Positions 7,131 through 16,852 of a DNA stretch of 64,000 nucleotides are shown piece after piece. This stretch comes from an uncultured Acetatifactor sp. GTDB taxonomy: Bacteria > Bacillota > Clostridia > Lachnospirales > Lachnospiraceae. Within the stretch, counting starts at the first letter, position 1; each line of letters opens with the position of its first letter. The DNA is taken from contig CAJULV010000007.1 of the NCBI GenBank assembly GCA_910587555.1, positions 1-64,000 on the forward strand, read 5' to 3'. Position numbers and translations under genes: made by a program. The notes under the pieces were generated by a model. The model did no database searches and had not been told where the DNA came from. It was given only the letters and a program-made list of their open reading frames with translations.

Positions 7131-8880
7131 ACAGCTTGTAGTAAAACCCTCTCCGCTCCATCAGGCCCTCATGGTCCCCCTGTTCTACTACATCCCCGTG
7201 GTCAACCACCAGGATATGGTCCGCATTCCGGATGGTGGAGAGTCGATGGGCAATGACAAAGCAGGTCTTGTCCTTCATCAGTTCCCGCATGGCCTTCTGA
7301 ATGCGCCGTTCGGTGCCGGTATCCACATTGGAAGTAGCCTCGTCCAGAATCAGCATCCGGGCGTCATAGAGCATGGCACGGGCTATGGTCAGGAGCTGCT
7401 TCTGGCCTTTGGAGATATTCCCGCCATCCTCGCTGATGACGGTCTCGTAGCCCTGGGGCAGACGCATGATAAAGGAATGGATATGAGCGGCTTTGGCTGC
7501 CGCTACCACTTCTCCCCTGGATGCGCCTTGTTTTCCGTAGGCAATATTCTCGAAAATCGTGCCCTTGAATACCCAGGTATCCTGAAGCACCATGGCATAA
7601 GCGCCCCGCAGGCTCCGCCTGGTGTAATCCCGGTTATCCCTGCCTTCCACCAGGATGCTGCCTTCATCCACATCGTAAAAACGCATCAGCAGGTTGATAA
7701 TGGTGGTCTTGCCTGCCCCTGTCGGCCCGACTATGGCAATCAGCTTCCCCGCATCCGCTTTCAGGCTCAGGTTGTGAAGGATGGCCTTATTTTTTTCATA
7801 GCCAAAGGAAACATCCCGCAATTCCACATTCCCTTCCACATCCGTCAATTCGACCGCGTTTTCCCTGTCCGCCGGCTCCTCTTCCTCATCCAGCAGCCCG
7901 AAAACACGCTCTGCCGCCGCCAGGGCGGAATAAAGTTCATTGGTGATATTGGAAATCTCGTTAATAGGTCCTGAGAACTTCCGCGAATACAGGACAAAAG
8001 AAGAAATCTGCCCCAGGGAAATCCGCCCTCCCATATAGAGGAAAGAGCCGAACACCGCAATCAGGCTTAAGCCCAGGTTATTGATGGAATTCACTGTAGG
8101 CCCCATGGTGATCCCATAGTAGTCGGCATCATAATAGGCATTGGCAGCCGCCGCGTTCACCTTGTCAAAGTTCTCCGCCACCCGGTTTTCGTAGGCATAC
8201 GCCATAATGGTCTTCTGCCCGGAAAACATCTCTTCCACAAATCCGTTCATAATGCCGTAGTTTTTGGAACGCTTTGCAAATCTGGGCTGTGTGATTCTGC
8301 GCATTTTCGTCACGTAAACAATGGCGGCCGGAATCGTCACCACCACCACTGCCGCCAGCACAGGCGATATATAAAGCATCATGGCGAAGGAACCCGCCAC
8401 AGTCACCAGGCTGGTGAGAATCTGCACCACATCCGTCGCCAGGCAGGTACTGACTACATCAATGTCATAGGACACCCGGCTGATAATATCCCCTGCCTGG
8501 TTCCTGTCAAAGTAACCCACAGGCATCCGCATCAGCTTGTCAAATACATCCTTCCGCATTCTCTCCGCAATCCACTTGCTGACAAACATCATGATAATAT
8601 TGATGGATATGGTCAGCAGGGATGACAGCACATAAAAGATCAGCATCCTGCGGGCATAGTAAAAAACCCTGTCAAAATTCACTTTACCTGCCCCTGCCGC
8701 CGCCTCATTGATGGCCGCACCCGCCATGCCGGGTCCCAACAGCGCCAGGAAATTGCTGGTAAAACACAGGGCAAATACCAGCATAAGAATCCATTTATAA
8801 TGCCCGATGTAACGCAGCAGGCGTTTGAAGGTCCCCTTTGTGTCTTTCGGCTTTTTGCAGACGGTATCTCTGGCTGCCAT
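7111..8880 (-). CDS. ABC exporter subunit B (canonical catalytic Glu)
   Basis: 589 residues: six-helix exporter membrane domain (about 20-330) and ATPase domain (about 350-589). Walker A is GPTGAGKTT, Walker B ends LILDEATS with the catalytic Glu, and the H-loop is IAHRLSTI. The signature loop is degenerate, ISKGQ in place of LSGGQ. With its neighbour (canonical LSGGQ but Asp in place of Glu) it makes an asymmetric heterodimer of the TM287/288, LmrCD, BmrCD type, an inner-membrane exporter of drugs, lipids or peptides with one active ATP site. ATG follows AAAGGA by 8 bases. It is the second gene of the pair, 75 bases after the first. Confidence 0.93.
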   Translation of the reverse strand: MAARDTVCKKPKDTKGTFKRLLRYIGHYKWILMLVFALCFTSNFLALLGPGMAGAAINEAAAGAGKVNFDRVFYYARRMLIFYVLSSLLTISINIIMMFVSKWIAERMRKDVFDKLMRMPVGYFDRNQAGDIISRVSYDIDVVSTCLATDVVQILTSLVTVAGSFAMMLYISPVLAAVVVVTIPAAIVYVTKMRRITQPRFAKRSKNYGIMNGFVEEMFSGQKTIMAYAYENRVAENFDKVNAAAANAYYDADYYGITMGPTVNSINNLGLSLIAVFGSFLYMGGRISLGQISSFVLYSRKFSGPINEISNITNELYSALAAAERVFGLLDEEEEPADRENAVELTDVEGNVELRDVSFGYEKNKAILHNLSLKADAGKLIAIVGPTGAGKTTIINLLMRFYDVDEGSILVEGRDNRDYTRRSLRGAYAMVLQDTWVFKGTIFENIAYGKQGASRGEVVAAAKAAHIHSFIMRLPQGYETVISEDGGNISKGQKQLLTIARAMLYDARMLILDEATSNVDTGTERRIQKAMRELMKDKTCFVIAHRLSTIRNADHILVVDHGDVVEQGDHEGLMERRGFYYKLYASQFE

Positions 8881-8955
8881 ATTTGCTGTCCTTTCTGCTG
8901 CGCATTCATCCCCGGCCCAACGCCGCTCCCGAACCCCGCACGGATTCCCTTTGCG

Positions 8956-10740
8956 TCAACCACCCATCTGGGTCCTGTAAATCTCCTGGTACATGGCGCA
9001 GTCCCGCAGAAGCTCCTCATGAGTACCGTGGCCGATCACTTTGCCTTCTTCCAGCATGATGATATCGTCCAGCCCCATAATGGAGCTGATCCTCTGGGCA
9101 ATGATAATGGTAGTGGTGTCCGCATGATGCTCCCGAATGGCTTTGCGCAGCGCTGCATCCGTCTTGTAGTCAAGGGCGCTGGAGGAATCGTCCAGCACCA
9201 GAATCTGAGGCGCCGCTGCCAGTGCCCTGGCAATCAGGACACGCTGCCGCTGACCGCCGCTGAGGTTCGCGCCCCGCACTACAGCCCTGTGGTCATATGT
9301 ATCCTCATAGCTTTCGATAAATTCCCTTGCCATGGCGTCTCCCGCAGCCCTTCGCATCTCCTCCGTCCCCACCTCTCTCCCAAAGGAAATATTCTCCTTC
9401 AAAGAATCCGCAAAGATAACATCATTCTGGAATACCACGCCGAACAGCCTGTGAAGCTCGTCCTTATCGTAAGTGCGCACATCCCTTCCGTCAATGAAAA
9501 TATGCCCTTCGTCCGCGTCATAGAAACGCATCAGCAGGTTGATGACGGTAGTCTTGCCGCAGCCGGTGGCGCCTATAATCCCCAGGGAGCCGCCCTTTTT
9601 CACCGTAAAATCAATCTCCTCCAGGCATTTCTGGCGTTCCAGGCCGTCAAACCTTGCCATGGCCGCATCCTCCTCCAAGGCTTCCTCCGTTTCCGCCGCC
9701 TCCGGATGCTTCCCATAGCTGAATGTCACATGGTCAAAGACGATGTACCCCTCCCGCTCTGTCTCTGCCGCTTCTTCCGCGGAAACGGGCTGCAATTCCT
9801 CCTCGCTGTTCACTACGGCGGCAATGCGGTTGGCAGAGGCATTTGCCTTGGACATCAGCATGAAAATGCGGTTCAGGCCCATAACCCCCATCAGAATCAT
9901 ATTAAAATAGGTAAGAAACGCCAGAATCACACCGGGTTGGGTAATACCGCCGTTCACCCGGTAAGCGCCCACGATCACCACAATGGTAAGCCCGATATTT
10001 AACATAAATGTCATAATCGGCCCAGGCAGCGCCATGACAATGCCCGCCTTGATATCTCTGTTGGCCATCTCCCTGTTCGCGTCCTCAAAGCGTCCCATCT
10101 CGTAATCTTCTTTTGAGAGCGCCTTTACCACACGGATACCCGTAATATTTTCCCTCATAATCCGCACAATGTCGTCCACGCTTTTCTGTACCTTTTCATA
10201 GAGCGGGATTCCCCTCATGGAAACATATACCACCGCCGTAATCAGGACAGGCGCCATGATGCAGAGGATGGACGCCAGCCCCAAGTCCATGGTCAGGGTA
10301 ATCGCTATCCCGCCAAACAGCAGAATCGGCGCCCGGATTCCCATGGTCTGGCTGGATTGGATAAAGCTCTGCAGATTATAGGAATCCGAAGTCATCCTGG
10401 AGTTCAATGACGGCAGGCCGAACGCATCCAGCTGCCCGCCCGACAAATTGACGGATTTCCAGAATAAATCCCGCCTGATTTCATATATGCTCCGCTTTGC
10501 CACCCCCACTGCCGTGCGGTTTGCCTTCACATTCGCCTGACGCACATAGACCACCAGAATCAGCATCACGGCTCCCCATGCCAGCACCGGGCCGGTTTTC
10601 TGCAGCGGAGCCACGTCGTCAATCAGATGCTCCAGCACATAGGGAAGGAGCAGCTCGGCCAGGGCAGCGGACAGCTTGATCAGCATACCGAAAGCTACCA
10701 TAACCCGGTATTTTTTTACATATGAAAATATGAATTTCAT
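8956..10740 (-). CDS. ABC exporter subunit A (degenerate ATP site)
   Basis: 594 residues from ATG 10740 (AGGAG 7 bases upstream; a GTG at 10755 is the only longer start). Six-helix membrane domain to about residue 310, then a nucleotide-binding domain. Walker A GATGCGKTT, signature LSGGQRQRV, Walker B LVLDDSSSALD where Asp replaces the catalytic Glu, H-loop changed to IAQRISS, with Gln for His. These changes mark the degenerate-site partner of a heterodimeric exporter. An insertion rich in Glu/Ala (about residues 330-365) separates the membrane and ATPase domains. Substrate is not readable; no linked regulator or peptide gene was seen. Confidence 0.93.
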   Translation of the reverse strand: MKFIFSYVKKYRVMVAFGMLIKLSAALAELLLPYVLEHLIDDVAPLQKTGPVLAWGAVMLILVVYVRQANVKANRTAVGVAKRSIYEIRRDLFWKSVNLSGGQLDAFGLPSLNSRMTSDSYNLQSFIQSSQTMGIRAPILLFGGIAITLTMDLGLASILCIMAPVLITAVVYVSMRGIPLYEKVQKSVDDIVRIMRENITGIRVVKALSKEDYEMGRFEDANREMANRDIKAGIVMALPGPIMTFMLNIGLTIVVIVGAYRVNGGITQPGVILAFLTYFNMILMGVMGLNRIFMLMSKANASANRIAAVVNSEEELQPVSAEEAAETEREGYIVFDHVTFSYGKHPEAAETEEALEEDAAMARFDGLERQKCLEEIDFTVKKGGSLGIIGATGCGKTTVINLLMRFYDADEGHIFIDGRDVRTYDKDELHRLFGVVFQNDVIFADSLKENISFGREVGTEEMRRAAGDAMAREFIESYEDTYDHRAVVRGANLSGGQRQRVLIARALAAAPQILVLDDSSSALDYKTDAALRKAIREHHADTTTIIIAQRISSIMGLDDIIMLEEGKVIGHGTHEELLRDCAMYQEIYRTQMGG

Positions 10741-10793
10741 CCTGCGGCTCCTCACGAATTCTGTTTCGTCCGCCCCTTCGGGCCGTTCCCGGC

Positions 10794-12767
10794 TTACCGA
10801 AAAGCGTCAGTCCTCACACGCAGCACCGCAAAGGAGAGCGCCGGCAGCACAATATCCGTCCCCGGGAACGCCTTCTCATACGGAACCACCTTCTCCGGTT
10901 CCCGGATGCTGTTGTGCGCGTCCCTTTCGTCTCCGGTGAGAATCTCGGCATGTATCCCGATTCCGTCCTTCCGGACTCCCGGAAGCTCCAGGCTGATGTG
11001 CTGCTGTGCCATGCCGGAATTGACCACCTTCAAGATAATCTCCTTCTCCGCCTCGGAATAGCCGGCAGAATAATATACCCCTTCCGCCGCCGTCTCCTTT
11101 TCCCCGCCGCAGGTATCCAGCGTCACATCCCCCATGTTGCACGCATACATTTTCTGCACATAATAGCTGGGGCTGCCGTAGCAGTTCGACGCGTCAAACC
11201 AGATCAGATCCGGAGACCATTGGGCATATCCCAGCCGGGCAAACAGGGGCGCATAGGAAGCCAGTACCACCACATCCGCATTCCGCTCCACCCCGGTGAG
11301 AAACGCCGCCTCCGCCAGCGCTCCCTCCAGCGTATTGGACTCCGGCCTGTTAAAGCCGCTGCAGGGATGGGCCGCGTATTCCCCCGAAAAGACCTTCACC
11401 TTCCTGGAATAATTGTCGTAAAAATCCGTATGGCCGTAGAGCCACTCCGGCTTCACATAATAATGCTCGTCCACGGCATACACAAAATCAGCCTGCTCCT
11501 CATGGGCATGGTAGAATTCCCACGCCCTGGCGTACCGCCCGGAGGTGATATCGGGTCCCGCGGAACCGATCAGCTTCATCTTCGGCGCATACGCATGAAT
11601 CGCTTTCTCAAAAATCTCATATCGTTCAAAGAAATCCGCTTTTTCCGTCTGCCACTGCTCATTTCCCACCCCCAGCATCGTAAGGCCGAAGGGTTCCTCA
11701 TGTCCCATCTGCGCGCGGACGGCTCCCCAGCGCGTGGTCCGGTCCCCGTTGGCAAATTCAATCAGGTCCAGGGCATCCTGCACAAATTCCCGAAACGCCG
11801 GGCTTTCCCTGTCCACCATTTCTCCCGACTGGTACTGGCACGCAAAACCCACATTCAGCACAGGCAGCGGGCTGGCGCCTATCATTTCACAGAGCAGAAA
11901 ATATTCGTAATACCCAAGCCCCAGGCTCTGGTTGTAATGGCAGTAAACGCTCTCGTAATGATTGCCCTCCCCGTTCCCATGTACCGCCCAGCGATTCCAG
12001 TTATTTTTCCTGGCCCACACCGGTTTCAGGCTGTCCTTGAAGCGGTAACGGTTCGCCAGGGTATTCCCCTCCACGATACAGCCTCCCGGAAAGCGCAGAA
12101 ATCCCGGGCGCAGCGCCTTCAGCATCTCAAACAAATCCTTCCGGAAGATTCCTCCCACGGCATCCCCCGGAATCAGGGAGATAAAGTCAAGCTCTACCGT
12201 TCCCGGTCCGGACAGGCAAAATAGGAAATCCGCCTTCTCCGCATCCGCCCCGGCCCAAAGAACCGCCTCATATTTTCGGAAGCCATTGTAGGTTTCCTCC
12301 TGGCCGTCCGCCGCCGGTATGACGGCCTGCGCACAACATATCCCGTCCTTTTCAACGGAAATCCGGAAATCCCCTGTAAATTTCACGCAGCGCGCCCAGA
12401 AGACAAGCTTGTAGTCCATACCTTTTTTCAGATAAATACCATCGTAGGCTTTATTTCGCACCCCTTCCCCGGGATGCTTTACCTGCAGCCGCAGGTAATG
12501 GGGATTCTCCTCACAGTGGGGGCTGCCGGTGACAAAGCGCAGGACGGACTCCCCCTCTTCCGGATAAGCACACCACCCATATCCCCCGTCGTACTCCGCC
12601 TGATAATCACCGTAATCCCCCGTGGCCTTCAGGAATTCAAAGGAACGGTTCTCCAGCATCTCCGCATACAGGCCGCCGTCCGCCGCATAGTTGATATCCT
12701 CGAAAAAAAGCCCTATCATTCCCTTCCGTATTTCCGCTCTTTTCTCAGAGCTGATCTTTATCTTCAT
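10794..12767 (-). CDS. Intracellular alpha-L-arabinofuranosidase-type enzyme, GH51
   Basis: 657 residues, no signal peptide, so cytoplasmic. An N-terminal carbohydrate-binding-like beta domain (G-L-F-F-E-D-I-N-Y-A-A-D-G-G-L-Y-A-E opening) precedes the catalytic barrel: LRFPGGC, then GVGNEQWQ carrying the acid/base Glu, V-D-E-H-Y-Y, and VFSGEYAAH carrying the nucleophile Glu; the C-terminal beta-sandwich ends in ALSFAVLRV. GH51 enzymes release terminal L-arabinofuranose from arabinan or arabinoxylan fragments. The product would feed the araD/kinase genes at 37.7-40.1 kb, although they are not in one operon. The gene is 53 bases upstream of the ABC pair in the same direction and 33 bases downstream of the hybrid kinase. 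Confidence 0.9.
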   Translation of the reverse strand: MKIKISSEKRAEIRKGMIGLFFEDINYAADGGLYAEMLENRSFEFLKATGDYGDYQAEYDGGYGWCAYPEEGESVLRFVTGSPHCEENPHYLRLQVKHPGEGVRNKAYDGIYLKKGMDYKLVFWARCVKFTGDFRISVEKDGICCAQAVIPAADGQEETYNGFRKYEAVLWAGADAEKADFLFCLSGPGTVELDFISLIPGDAVGGIFRKDLFEMLKALRPGFLRFPGGCIVEGNTLANRYRFKDSLKPVWARKNNWNRWAVHGNGEGNHYESVYCHYNQSLGLGYYEYFLLCEMIGASPLPVLNVGFACQYQSGEMVDRESPAFREFVQDALDLIEFANGDRTTRWGAVRAQMGHEEPFGLTMLGVGNEQWQTEKADFFERYEIFEKAIHAYAPKMKLIGSAGPDITSGRYARAWEFYHAHEEQADFVYAVDEHYYVKPEWLYGHTDFYDNYSRKVKVFSGEYAAHPCSGFNRPESNTLEGALAEAAFLTGVERNADVVVLASYAPLFARLGYAQWSPDLIWFDASNCYGSPSYYVQKMYACNMGDVTLDTCGGEKETAAEGVYYSAGYSEAEKEIILKVVNSGMAQQHISLELPGVRKDGIGIHAEILTGDERDAHNSIREPEKVVPYEKAFPGTDIVLPALSFAVLRVRTDAFR

Positions 12768-12800
12768 AGATTCCGCCTCCTCTTTCCCGGTTCTGGTTCA

Positions 12801-15800
12801 TTACTTGATGTAATGTCTCAATACTTCCATAAAAATTTCTATATCCAGCGGTTTGGAGACATGGGCATTCATGCCGTTCATCAAAGCGGCTTCCTTATCC
12901 TCCTCCAACGCATTTGCCGTCATGGCGATAATGGGCAGAGACTTTACGTCCTTCCTGGGCAGCGCCCTGATTGTCCGGGTTGCCTCATAGCCGTCCATAA
13001 TCGGCATCTGCACATCCATCAGAACGGCATCATAATAAAATTCCGCCGCCTTCCGCACCATCTCCACCGCATCCGTCCCGTCAGGCGCGCATTCCACCGT
13101 AAAGCCGGATTCCTCCAGTATCACCTGCGCAATCTCACGGTTCAATTCGATATCTTCCACCAGCAGAACCCTTTTTCCGCTGAAATCCGCCTGGGTCCAG
13201 GATGCGGCGCCTTCATCTTTTCCCGTCAGATTGTTTGCCGCCAGCAGCGCGGATTTCAGATCCGACAGGAACAGCGGCTTGGCGCAGAATGCGGTGATAC
13301 CCGCCGCCTTCGCCTCCTCCTCGATATCCGTCCAGTCGTAAGCCGTCAATATAATAATGGGTACCTCCGCTCCCACTACGCTCCGGATTTTCTTCGCCGT
13401 CTCCACGCCGCTGGTCTCCGGCATCTGCCAGTCAACGATATAGGTGTGATAGGAGTCTCCCTCCTCATATGCCTGCCTGGCCCGATATGCCGCCTCTCTG
13501 CCGGAAGTGGTCCATTCGGAGCGCATACCGATCTGTTTCAGCATCTTGCTCACGCTGTTGCAGATGTTAAAGTCATCATCCACCACCAGCGCCCTTAATC
13601 CCTCCAGTTCCTTGATCTGTTCCGCGTTTTTCTCCACGTCCTGAAGCTTCAGGCTCAGCTCCACCGTGAAAACGCTCCCCTTGCCGATCTCGCTTTCCAC
13701 GCTGATAGTACCGCCCATCATCTCCACGATGTTTTTCGTGATTGCCATCCCCAGCCCTGTCCCCTGAATGCCGGATTGGGTGGCGGTGGCTTCCCGCTCA
13801 AAGGGTTCGAAAATATGCTCCACAAAATCATGGGACATACCGATGCCGTTATCTTTCACAATAAACACATAATCGCCGTATCCGTGGCGGAAAGTAGTTT
13901 TCTGCATGATCCGAAAAGATATCATACCGCCTGCGGGCGTATATTTTACGGCATTGCTCAGCAGATTGATAAACACCTGGTTCAGTTTCAGGGAATCCGC
14001 AATCACATCCTCGTTGGCAACCTCGAAGGTATCTATAAAAAGCTCCAGCTGCTTCGCCTTCACCTGGGGCTGGATAATATTGACCAGATTGTGCATAACC
14101 TCGGAGACATTGCATTCCTGCTCCTTAATCTGCACCTTTCCGCTCTCAATCCTGCTCATATCCAGGATATCGTTGATCAGGCTGAGCAGGTGATTGCTGG
14201 AAGACAAAACCTTCTGCAGGCAGTCCCTCACCTGGTCCTTATTGTCGATATGGCTAACGGCAATGGTAGCAAAGCCTATGATTGCGTTCATAGGTGTCCG
14301 GATATCATGGGACATGTTGGACAGGAATGTACTCTTCGCCCGGTTCGCGTGCTGCGCCTGCATCAGCGCATCCTGCAGCGCCTGTGTCTGCTCCCTCTGC
14401 TTCCTGACCTGCTCGGTGATCTCCCTGGTTACCACCATGACCATAATGTCGTCGGTGTTATTGTCCCTCGTCATGACATAGGACTGGCGGACACATATCT
14501 GCTCACCGCCCTCATAGGTTTCCCAGTAATCCACATCCACTTCCGCTTCTCCGTTTTCGAAGCATTCCTTCAGATGTCCTATATTTACCGTGCTGCTGTA
14601 TCCCTCCAGGGACTCCTCCATGACGAAGCCCTGCCATCTCCGGAAGCATTCCGACGCCCTGCAGGGCGCCTTAAGCCCTGCCCGTTCCAGCAGGGACACA
14701 CTCCGTCCGCCCCGCACACGCACGATATCCTGTGCAATCACGTCCTTTGTCAGGTTAAATTCAAAGGTGCAGAGCGAATTCGTGGTAATGGCAATGCGGT
14801 ACTGTCTCTCCTTGCGGTCTGCCAGAGACATCTCCGCCTGCATCTGCAGTTCTTTTCTCTTTATCTCGGTAATGTTCTGACGGGTAAACAGCACCTTGGC
14901 CGCCCTGCCGTCCTTTCTCTGCAGGCAGACGGCGCTCACATGCTCCCACTCCGTATGGCCGTCATACTGCACATGACACTCAAAGCGCACCTCATCCCGC
15001 TCCTCCAGTGCCTTCACAAGGTTATCGGCCGCAACGGATTCGGCAAATTCCTCCCTCGCCTCCTCCTCAGCCAAAATAGAACACATATGTCCCACCAGCT
15101 CCTGGTAACTGCCCCTGGATTCGATACTGCTCTCCTCCGGATGGGTCCCTGCCAGATACTGGTAGGTTCCCGTCTCGAAATCTATAATGGCAAACCGGTT
15201 AAACAGGATATTGACGCCATCAATAATATACCCCATCTCCCTGTTTTCCCGCTCAAGACGCTTCTTCTCACGCCCCGAACGGATCAGCAGGAGAATGATA
15301 TAAACGGCAAACAGGACAATCAGGCAGATTTCCAGCTGAATCCCCACCAGATTCTCCGCCCTTATCATTTCCTGAGTAACGTTCTTCGGAAATGTCTGCA
15401 CCAGGACAAATTTATTGTCATCCAGATATGTCACACAGATGTTATCCGTTTTGCTGTCAGCCGCACACAGGAAGCTTCCTTTCCCGCCGCCGGCAAACAC
15501 CTCGCTTACTTTTCCCGCCGTAGCTTCATCGATGATGCCTTCCTCCGTCAGTATCTCTGTCAGGCTGCCTTCATAGGACCGGCGGCTGTCGGAACCCGCG
15601 ATCACCCGTTCCTCCGGCGTACACAGATATACGTTGGCCGGCTCTCCGAAATAGGTGGCGGCAAGCATGCTCCGCAGATATTCCTCCGCCAGATAGGCCG
15701 CGCGCAGCACTCCCACGATTTCTCCCTGCCTGTAAACAGGCGCGTAAAAACACACCATCTTCTCGTCAAAAAAATGAGGGTCAAAAAGAATACCGGTTCC

Positions 15801-16193
15801 GTTTTCCCCCTTCATTCCCTTCTGATAGAAAAAGAGAGCCGTCGCATCGGCCGTCCGCCCGTCGGAAGCATAATCCACCCCTTCGGCATCCGTATACATC
15901 AATGCGTCAAAGATCATTTTCTCTTCCATATCTGCCAGCGTCTGCGCCGTAACCACCGTTCCCTCCATACTTTCCCCCACAAAAAAGGCATATGTAGTAA
16001 TCCGGTTCAGCGCGTTCCGCAGTTCGCCGTCAATCTGATCCGCCTTCAGCTGCGCGGCATCCGCCGCATAATTTTTGTTGCGCTCTTCAATGCGCTCCCG
16101 GTTCCGCGAGGTGTACCATTGGAATAAAACGACGATTGCCGCCAAAAGAAATACGACGTAGACTACCTGCTGCAGAGACTTTTTTCTGTTCAT
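12801..16193 (-). CDS. Hybrid sensor histidine kinase with two receiver domains
   Basis: 1130 residues. Order: transmembrane helix (about 7-27), extracytoplasmic sensor of dCache-like length (28-285), second membrane helix (about 286-306), two PAS-like regions (310-440 and 445-600), HisKA with phospho-acceptor His in SNMSHDIRTPMNAII (about 645), HATPase (DNGIGM and GTGLGM boxes), a first receiver (VVDDD...IVDWQMPETSG) and a second receiver (LLVEDIELNREIA...LMDVQMPIMDGYE) with phosphorylatable Asp. No output domain, so it must signal through another regulator, which is not adjacent. It has its own sigma-A promoter. GGAG lies 10 bases before ATG. Signal is unknown; the downstream GH51 gene could be its target. 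Confidence 0.93.
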   Translation of the reverse strand: MNRKKSLQQVVYVVFLLAAIVVLFQWYTSRNRERIEERNKNYAADAAQLKADQIDGELRNALNRITTYAFFVGESMEGTVVTAQTLADMEEKMIFDALMYTDAEGVDYASDGRTADATALFFYQKGMKGENGTGILFDPHFFDEKMVCFYAPVYRQGEIVGVLRAAYLAEEYLRSMLAATYFGEPANVYLCTPEERVIAGSDSRRSYEGSLTEILTEEGIIDEATAGKVSEVFAGGGKGSFLCAADSKTDNICVTYLDDNKFVLVQTFPKNVTQEMIRAENLVGIQLEICLIVLFAVYIILLLIRSGREKKRLERENREMGYIIDGVNILFNRFAIIDFETGTYQYLAGTHPEESSIESRGSYQELVGHMCSILAEEEAREEFAESVAADNLVKALEERDEVRFECHVQYDGHTEWEHVSAVCLQRKDGRAAKVLFTRQNITEIKRKELQMQAEMSLADRKERQYRIAITTNSLCTFEFNLTKDVIAQDIVRVRGGRSVSLLERAGLKAPCRASECFRRWQGFVMEESLEGYSSTVNIGHLKECFENGEAEVDVDYWETYEGGEQICVRQSYVMTRDNNTDDIMVMVVTREITEQVRKQREQTQALQDALMQAQHANRAKSTFLSNMSHDIRTPMNAIIGFATIAVSHIDNKDQVRDCLQKVLSSSNHLLSLINDILDMSRIESGKVQIKEQECNVSEVMHNLVNIIQPQVKAKQLELFIDTFEVANEDVIADSLKLNQVFINLLSNAVKYTPAGGMISFRIMQKTTFRHGYGDYVFIVKDNGIGMSHDFVEHIFEPFEREATATQSGIQGTGLGMAITKNIVEMMGGTISVESEIGKGSVFTVELSLKLQDVEKNAEQIKELEGLRALVVDDDFNICNSVSKMLKQIGMRSEWTTSGREAAYRARQAYEEGDSYHTYIVDWQMPETSGVETAKKIRSVVGAEVPIIILTAYDWTDIEEEAKAAGITAFCAKPLFLSDLKSALLAANNLTGKDEGAASWTQADFSGKRVLLVEDIELNREIAQVILEESGFTVECAPDGTDAVEMVRKAAEFYYDAVLMDVQMPIMDGYEATRTIRALPRKDVKSLPIIAMTANALEEDKEAALMNGMNAHVSKPLDIEIFMEVLRHYIK

Positions 16194-16261
16194 TTTAAGG
16201 GTTCTCCTGTAAATCGTGCCTGTTGCCGGTTCCGAATTTCAGCTGAGTGAAACTTGGTTCT

Positions 16262-16290
16262 ATTATACTACTGAAGAGTTCCCAACGCAA
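16262..16290 (-). promoter_or_regulatory. Sigma-A promoter of the hybrid kinase
   Basis: Minus strand TTGCGT (16285-16290), 17-base spacer, TATAAT (16262-16267), about 70 bases before the kinase start. It separates the kinase from the glycan block whose last gene ends at 16460. Confidence 0.75.
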
Positions 16291-16459
16291 TAACGAAAAT
16301 AAAAGCATACGTCCCGGTACATTCTCCGCGGCAGACGGCCGCCGGAAAGTATTTTTCAAGTACGTTCCGCGGCGGCATATCAGATGTGATATCAGATAAG
16401 CATTTTCTTAAAAGCGTAATTCCCGTATATCCTGCAGTGTCTGGCTCCGCCAGGATATG

Positions 16460-16831
16460 CTATAGCTGCCGGAGTACTTGCGGGAGAGCAAATGTATCCC
16501 TGTTCACATTCATTGCCACAGCCATGTCAAGGCCCGAAGGCTTCCTGTCATTTACCACAATCCGTTCCCCCACAGGCATATTAAACAATATACCGTCATA
16601 TCTGATTCCGTATGTATCAAGAAAGCATACAGTCCGTTCCCTGTACTCCTCTGTCCGTGATGTGAATATCAGGACCCTGTCTGATATGGGTATTTCAGAC
16701 AGGTATTCCCGTACACCGGGCAGCAATGTGTCTTCCCCATCCAGCAAATAACCATTGTGCTTCACAATTGTCCCATCCAAATCAAATATCCAGGTCTTTG
16801 GAAGCGTGGACATCACAATCTCATTATCCAT
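16460..16831 (-). CDS. Small HAD-superfamily phosphatase
   Basis: 123 residues, a minimal HAD fold. Motif I is WIFDLDGTIV (nucleophile and acid Asp), motif II IFTSRTEEYRE, and motif IV-like VVNDRKP. It lacks a large cap, as in the class-III sugar-phosphatase or polynucleotide-5'-kinase/phosphatase types seen in capsule clusters. It is the last gene of the glycan operon, 21 bases after the glycosyltransferase-like gene. Together with the kinase-nucleotidyltransferase fusion it could complete a phosphorylated-sugar activation route; the exact substrate is inference. The ATG at 16831 has only a distant GGGGG; M7 (16813) is an alternative. Confidence 0.75.
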   Translation of the reverse strand: MDNEIVMSTLPKTWIFDLDGTIVKHNGYLLDGEDTLLPGVREYLSEIPISDRVLIFTSRTEEYRERTVCFLDTYGIRYDGILFNMPVGERIVVNDRKPSGLDMAVAMNVNRDTFALPQVLRQL

Positions 16832-16852
16832 GGTCGTCTCGCATCCCCCTTC

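Noticed and set aside
13776..16127. Long plus-strand frame opposite the hybrid kinase
   Set aside because: Antisense shadow of a kinase with intact HisKA, HATPase and receiver motifs; His/Arg-rich, no homology.
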